A stretch of DNA of 64,000 nucleotides, from positions 4,465,501 to 4,529,500 of the forward strand of contig NC_134683.1 of assembly GCF_024713945.1 (NCBI RefSeq). The letters run 5' to 3'. Positions 57,915 to 64,000 of the stretch are shown here, piece after piece. The position numbers and the translations under genes were made by a program. Numbering within the stretch: the stretch's first letter is position 1; the number at the start of each line of letters is the position of its first letter. This stretch comes from Dermatophagoides farinae. Lineage: Eukaryota > Arthropoda > Arachnida > Sarcoptiformes > Pyroglyphidae. A model generated the notes under the pieces. It did not search any database and was not told where the DNA came from. It saw nothing but the letters and a program-made list of their open reading frames with translations.

Positions 57915-59541
57915 GTTGCGTCATAAAAATGGTCAATCTTTTTGCATCAAACAAAAACCACCAATTTCCCTGGTAGTGCGAAAAGTCTGAAAATCTGAAA
58001 ATTGGCTCAAATAATTCTGAAAATCCTTTATTATGGCTTAAAAAATCTGAACACACTTTGTATACAATACAATTGATTATAATTATTATTTTTTTTTATT
58101 AATTATCTTGAGACTAAATTAAATACATCATATATGTTTTGGTTGTGTATTCAATTAGTGAATTGTCGATTGTTGATGAACATTTAGGTGAAAATAGGTG
58201 AAAAAAAGGAAAACAAAATTTTTTTTTTTCGCCGAGTTTGCTCAGTGGTTCATTGACATGGTTTTCATCATTTTTGTTTGTTTATTATTGTCAAAGACAA
58301 AATTGACAATGTTGATTATTGAATTGAGGCGATTCATGAGAGAATCTTTCGATTCAAAGTAATGAAAGAGTCGAATAAAACTTCTGATAGTCAAAATAAT
58401 TCTGATTTTCAGTCAAGTAAAGATAAAAAGCTCGATAATTTTAATGATTTGACCTCTTTATTTGGGTGAAAATTCCAAATTCGGTTAACGGGTTCCAAGT
58501 TGTGATGAAATTTGATTATTTGGAATCAAAAAAAAAAAAAAAATTAATTAATTAGTAAATCACATTACCATTGATTGATTGACTATACAGTTTTTTTTCC
58601 ATCATTCAGGATCTAATTTATTTATTTCTGGGAAATTACCACACCCTTATCAAAATCTAGAAGAGAAAAAAGAGCAAAAGGAAACAACAACAACAACAGT
58701 CTTTATCATCAAATGAGTAATTTGATATTTTTTTTCCATTCTAATCATAACCAAACTTTTGAAAGAAAAAAAAATTTTTAAAAAATGATGTAACATTCTT
58801 TATGAATGAATATACAAAATCATCATTTGCATTTCATCTTCTCACCCTCCTCCTCCTTCAATTGAATCATCATCATCATCATCAATTGATGCATTATTAT
58901 GCTCATACGACGTTATCGTTTCCTCCTCCTCATCTTTATTCGTCATTTTCTTTTCATCATCATCATCATTGATTTACTCGCTATTCATCTTACTATACAA
59001 AAATACTAACTAAATAAACCGAAAAAAATTCGTGAAATTGTAAGCAAAAAAATAAAAAAAAAGACAAACAACAACGACGAAACAAAACTGTCGCTGTTAA
59101 AGAAGAAGATTGTATCAAACAAACAAACAAAAAAATTTAAACATTTTACACACACCCTGTGAATCCCGTGATTATCATTATCATCATCATCATCATCATT
59201 AATTGTTTATAGACTGGTGCACCAAAAAAAAAACAATTGAATCGATTGGTTTTTTAACAAAAGCAACTGCGATTTACACACATTTCTCTTCTGATTGAGT
59301 CATTTTTTTTTGTTAATTTAGAATCGAACGTTTTTTTCTCTCCCTGGATTCGGTTGTTCGTTGATAATAAAGATATATTTGGGTATGTTTGTTCTGTTGT
59401 TATTTGTCCATCCATGTTTGTACTAATGATGAAAATTTTTTTTTCTCTCAAGACACGAACGATATAACGGTGATAAATTAATTGCTGTCGTTTTTTTTGT
59501 GTTTTGTTTTCATCATTTGAACGAAAAAAAAGATCACCATA
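57915..59541. other. Intergenic region between tRNA-Ser and 4E-T
   Basis: No gene supported. Just after the tRNA, several TCTGAAAATC-like motifs (about 57987-58055) echo the tRNA intron. Further on are poly-A/T tracts, (CAT)n near 58870 and 59185, and TCCTCC runs near 58850 and 58920. The minus-strand frame at 59254-59604 overlaps 4E-T exon 1 and is not credited. Confidence 0.6.
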
Positions 59542-62462
59542 ATGAACACTGTTAATGATAAAATATCTGTAAAAAATTTTAATGATTTTTTCGAAAACGA
59601 TCAAACATCTCGTGGTGAGTTTTTTTTTTGTTTATTTCAAATGACCAATTTAATTTAAAAATTAATCATTTATTCATCATATATTCAGCTTTTAGCCGAT
59701 TAGCTGAAAGAAAATTGAAAAAATTTGAAAAAGTTGCACCAAAATTTTATAAATACAATAGGGTGAGTTTGTTTTTTGTTCCGATGATTTTCATCACAAT
59801 TTTCTAATTCAATTGATTTTCAGGATGAATTGTTGGCCTTATCGCAGCATCCAACATCAAAAATGACAAAAACAGAATTCCATGCTCGATTGTAAGTCTT
59901 TTTTTTTGCATTGAAAAAAATTGAATCAATTTAATTTATGACGAAACAAAAAAAAATAGGAAAAATCCCGAATTAGATGAAGAAATTATTCTATCGTTTC
60001 AGAAAAAGGATCGTCATAATAATGATTTGATTGATTTTTTAATGGATAATAATCGATCCACTGGTGGATCAACGTCTAATCGTTCGTCATATAATAACAA
60101 TAATAATCATTCATCAGGAATGAGCAATACAAATAATAATATCAGTAGCAATAATAATGAAAATGCGATAAAAACCTATCATCGTTATAGTAAATATAAT
60201 AATCATTCATCTGGTGGACAACAGCAACAAAGTTGGCGTACCGCCGATCGCTTTAGTCCAAATTTTCGTAAAATGATTCGTGATGGTGGTGGTAGTGGCA
60301 ATCATCGCACTGGTGGTGGTCGACGTAATGATGGTTCATCATCACATCATCATCATCATAGAAATCATCGTTATGATAATGGACGTATGAATGATAATTA
60401 TAATTCAAAAAATGAACCAGAACCAGAATGGTTTTCTGATGGACCAAAATCAATGACAGATTTTATCGATCTCAAAGGTTTTGATGACGATGATGATGAT
60501 GATTATAATGGTGATGATGGGGATTTAATCGAAGAAGAAAATGATGAGGAATTGATGATAAAATCATTGGATGAAAAAACTCATAAAGGTGAATCATCAT
60601 CGTCATCATTTTTATTTAGTGATATTTCAAAAGATGATTTTAGTTCGTTACTCGATTCATCGGATATATCGATATTGGATAATGATCTGTCACAGATTTT
60701 CGGCATGAATTCTAGCCGTTCAGCACGATGGTTTAAAAGTAAAATGGCCAACAATAGTCGTGATGGTAATGATGATGATCGGAATAATGAACGAAAATTA
60801 TCATCAACATCATCATCATCGACTATCGCTATGAATGATTCAAATATTTCATTAATGGATTTATTTCAAATGAAAAATATCGATATCATTCAATTACAGC
60901 AAACATTACCACAAATGCCAACTAATCAAATCCAATTGTCTAAAGCTGTTAATGTAAGTGAATTGGAAGCATCGTTGTTGAATAGTAATAATACTACAGG
61001 TTCATCGTCATCATCATCATCATCATCATCGATACAAACACCAAAACCAATGAAAAATGAATTATCAGCTGAAGATTTAGCCATTATGTCAAAGTTGAAA
61101 TTTTTAGCTACACCACAATCACCACCGACAACAACCACAATGCCATCTCAAACACCAACAAATTTGCCTATTATGATTGATGATGAAAATAACAAGTCAT
61201 TATCATCATCATTTGATTCAACATCATTACATGCAATGTTTGATAAATCATTTCGTCATAATTCACCAACAATTGTTGCCGAAAATCAATCATCGGCCAC
61301 AAACAATCAACTGAATCATGAAATTTCAGAATTGGATATACTAAAACGAAGATCGTTGCAGCCACAGCCACAACAACAACCACCACCGCCACCGATGCAT
61401 CATCCATCATTGGATGGTTTTCCATTTGTTATGCCTCCTCCTCTTAATCATTCGACCGGTGTACGTCCTTTATTTTCCGTTGGACATCCAGCTTTACATC
61501 CCGCATCCGCTACAATGCCTTTAAATCAATTGAATCCAATGGCGCCAATGAATCGAATGCAATTTCCTACACATCCTCAAACACCATTCATGATGGGCGG
61601 TTTTCCACGTATGATGATACATCCATCATTGAGGGCACCAGGTGCTGGAGTTGCTGCTGAAAAACATTTTATGAATCTTGATCATCATGGACAACCACAA
61701 CATTCAAATCCAGCGGCATCAAACCTATTTCGAATCATTCCTACACCACATGGTCATACTACTAATATTCGAAATCCACCAATGAATCTTCATGCTATGA
61801 TGTTGAATAATGAATCACGACCAGATGTAAATCAATGCGAAGATAATAATTCAATGACGCATAAAATGCTCAAAAATTCAAAATTTACACCAACATCAGT
61901 GTTTCGAAAACTCAAAGATCATGAAAATCAAGCTAATAAAGCTAAAACAAATTTGCAGCAAAAAATTTCAACAACCGAACCAGGTATTGGGGGTAGCATT
62001 CAATCACAGCAACAACAACAAAAATCATCTCATTCAATTAATAATAGTGATAATAATACACCAAAAAGTTAGTTATTAATAATTAGTTTATAATTTTTTT
62101 TAATTGATTTTGTTTTTTTTTTATTATTAAAAAAATCCTAGATCTAAGTGAAATGACAAATCTATTGATGCAACAATTGAACATTACAAATAATTCATCG
62201 ATCAAACAACAATCATCAGAAATGCCCAGTTCAAAATCGTCATCATCATCAGGTACAATAGTGAATCCAAATGATATATTCAATGTATTTAAAGTGTCAA
62301 ATCCTGTTAATAATAAATCATCATCATCATCCGATAACCAACGATAATCATCTTATGAACATTGGAAATAATAATACAAATAATCCAAATGGCAATCGAA
62401 TAGAATTACCACCATTACCATTACAAAATGCTTTGACACTTGAAGATTTAGAAAAATTGTAA
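59542..62462 (+). CDS. EIF4ENIF1: eIF4E transporter 4E-T (one-base frame break at about 62338)
   Basis: 4E-T binds eIF4E, shuttles it to the nucleus and represses mRNAs in P-bodies together with DDX6 and LSM14. Five exons: 59542-59614, 59689-59762, 59824-59891, 59960-62067, 62142-62462. The introns are 61-74 bp, all in phase. The canonical eIF4E-binding motif Y-x4-L-hydrophobic is YNRDELL, assembled across the exon 2/3 junction. Other 4E-T signatures are EPEWFSDGP with IDLKGFDDD (the DDX6-binding region), SARWF, FTPTSVFRKL and a C-terminal block LPPLPLQNALTLEDLEKL, like the vertebrate terminus. Most of exon 4 is Asn/Ser/Asp/Pro-rich. In exon 5 the frame meets a stop at about 62345. Dropping one C of the CC at 62338-62339 restores the conserved C-terminus and makes the coding length (2,643 nt, 880 residues) divisible by three. 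Confidence 0.88.
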
Positions 62463-63612
62463 ATTTAGATTGATTATGATGATGATAATTTTTCATCATT
62501 TATGTTGTGTGTATAAATGTAACCTATGAATCGTTTTTTTTTCTCAAATTAAATCATCACATCACTCGAAAACACACAGAAAACTTGTGTAGTAAAAAAA
62601 AAATCACACATACACACACACACACACAGAATACAGCTTTGTTCAATTGAATTTCTCAGATTTTCAAAAACTAAAAAAAAAAAAATTTTTGTAATTTGTG
62701 CATTACCCAGAAAACATCAATCATCAATTCAATTATGAATTAACAATTTTACCGGTTTTTTTAAAAATTGAGTCTTTTTTTCTTCTCTCTCTATTTCAAA
62801 TCAAATTTGAATCAAAAAAAAATTCGCTTTCATTTCATTTTATTATTACTATTACTACCCTACCCGTATACTTTTAATCATCACCATTTATGAATGACAC
62901 ACACGCACACACACCCCTTTACACACTAAATTTTTTCATTCATTCATTCATTCATCGCTGTGATATTTTTTTTTCTTGCCTAACCCCCCTCCCCTCATAC
63001 ACACACACACACTCCATGTTCTTTTTTTTTATTTCTATATTTATTAATATTTTATCATTTGATTGATTTGATTCGATTTGATTGCAAAAAAAAAGACATT
63101 AATACAACAGCAACACGTAGCAGATTATTTCATTTCCTTTTTGTATACGCGTGTATGATTACATTTGATAAAAAAGTGAACGACAGATTGATTGTTTTAG
63201 CCGATATATCGATAGAATAATGAATAGACAATTTTATCACAACAACAACACAAGAGCAAGTTTAGAAGATTATTAAGAGAATGATGAATTAAAAATTGAT
63301 TTAAAAACATGAACCATATCCGTAGTTCATTCGATCAATTTGCAATAATATGAGCTTGTATTACCTGAAATAAAAAATTTTCGCACATCAGTAAAAAAAA
63401 ATAACTTGGATCGTATAAATTGGGCATACAAGTTTAGCCTTCTGTTCAGCACGTTCTGGATTCTGTGTATAAAGTGTGAGCCACACACACCAATTCGTTT
63501 GCTTATATTTCGTTTTGTACTTGGGAAAATTTTTTTTTTTGTGATTTTTATCATCAACAATTAAATTATCATTTTACAAATTACCAATGCTTTTGACATC
63601 CAATCAATACAC
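62463..63612. other. Intergenic region between 4E-T and Miro
   Basis: About 1.15 kb of AT-rich DNA with (AC)n tracts near 62605, 62900 and 63000 and (ATTC)n near 62938. It carries the 4E-T 3' end and the Miro promoter. The minus-strand frame at 63327-63560 lacks any domain. Confidence 0.6.

Positions 63613-64000
<388 letters not shown>

Overview
The window looks like nuclear DNA of a small-genome arthropod, most likely an astigmatid (dust or storage) mite. This is an inference. What I see: very AT-rich DNA; (ATG/CAT)n, (AAC/GTT)n and (AC/GT)n microsatellites throughout; introns mostly 52-134 bp with GT-AG ends; predicted proteins full of poly-Asn, -Asp, -His, -Gln and -Ser runs; and animal-type orthologues (PEX5, MPC2, ATP synthase f, Rac1, pelota, KLHL2/3, 4E-T, Miro). 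There are no bacterial operons, CRISPR arrays or recognisable transposase genes.

Layout. 0.7-5.7 kb: an intronless TRMT10C-like tRNA methyltransferase and the peroxisomal import receptor PEX5, both +. 6.2-15.3 kb: three consecutive minus-strand genes for unrecognised proteins with about four membrane segments and long low-complexity tails. 17.4-17.8 kb: MPC2. 17.8-26.8 kb: gene-poor, microsatellite-rich DNA. 26.8-37.2 kb (-): a very large secreted GH18 chitinase-like protein with three chitin-binding (CBM14) domains and a linker of about 1,500 residues. 37.2-44.3 kb: another gene-poor block. 44.3-46.3 kb: ATP synthase subunit f (+) and Rac1 (-). 48.0-52.7 kb: pelota, with a complete KLHL2/3 gene nested on the same strand inside its first intron. 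53.8-56.6 kb: a secreted serine protease (+) and an amino-acid permease (-). 57.0-58.4 kb: tRNA-Asn, a duplicated tRNA-Asn 3' fragment, an intron-bearing tRNA-Ser and a 67-bp direct repeat. 59.5-62.5 kb: the eIF4E transporter 4E-T. 63.6 kb to the end: the 5' part of Miro.

The genes are a mixed chromosomal neighbourhood, not one pathway. Themes are mitochondrial function (TRMT10C, MPC2, ATP synthase f, Miro), translation and mRNA control (pelota, 4E-T, tRNAs), cytoskeleton and ubiquitin adaptors (Rac1, KLHL2/3) and extracellular matrix or digestion (chitinase-like protein, protease). Several housekeeping promoters carry a GCCATCTA-type (YY1-like) motif 130-230 bp upstream of the ATG.

Three otherwise well-conserved genes (PEX5, chitinase, 4E-T) each contain one single-base frame break. 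In each case correcting one base restores a reading frame whose exon lengths sum to a multiple of three. Assembly indels are the simplest explanation, but this is untested. The most distinctive unexplained content is the three-gene tetraspan cluster, the degenerate GH18 active site with its giant linker, the tRNA-Ser intron and the repeats around the tRNA locus.
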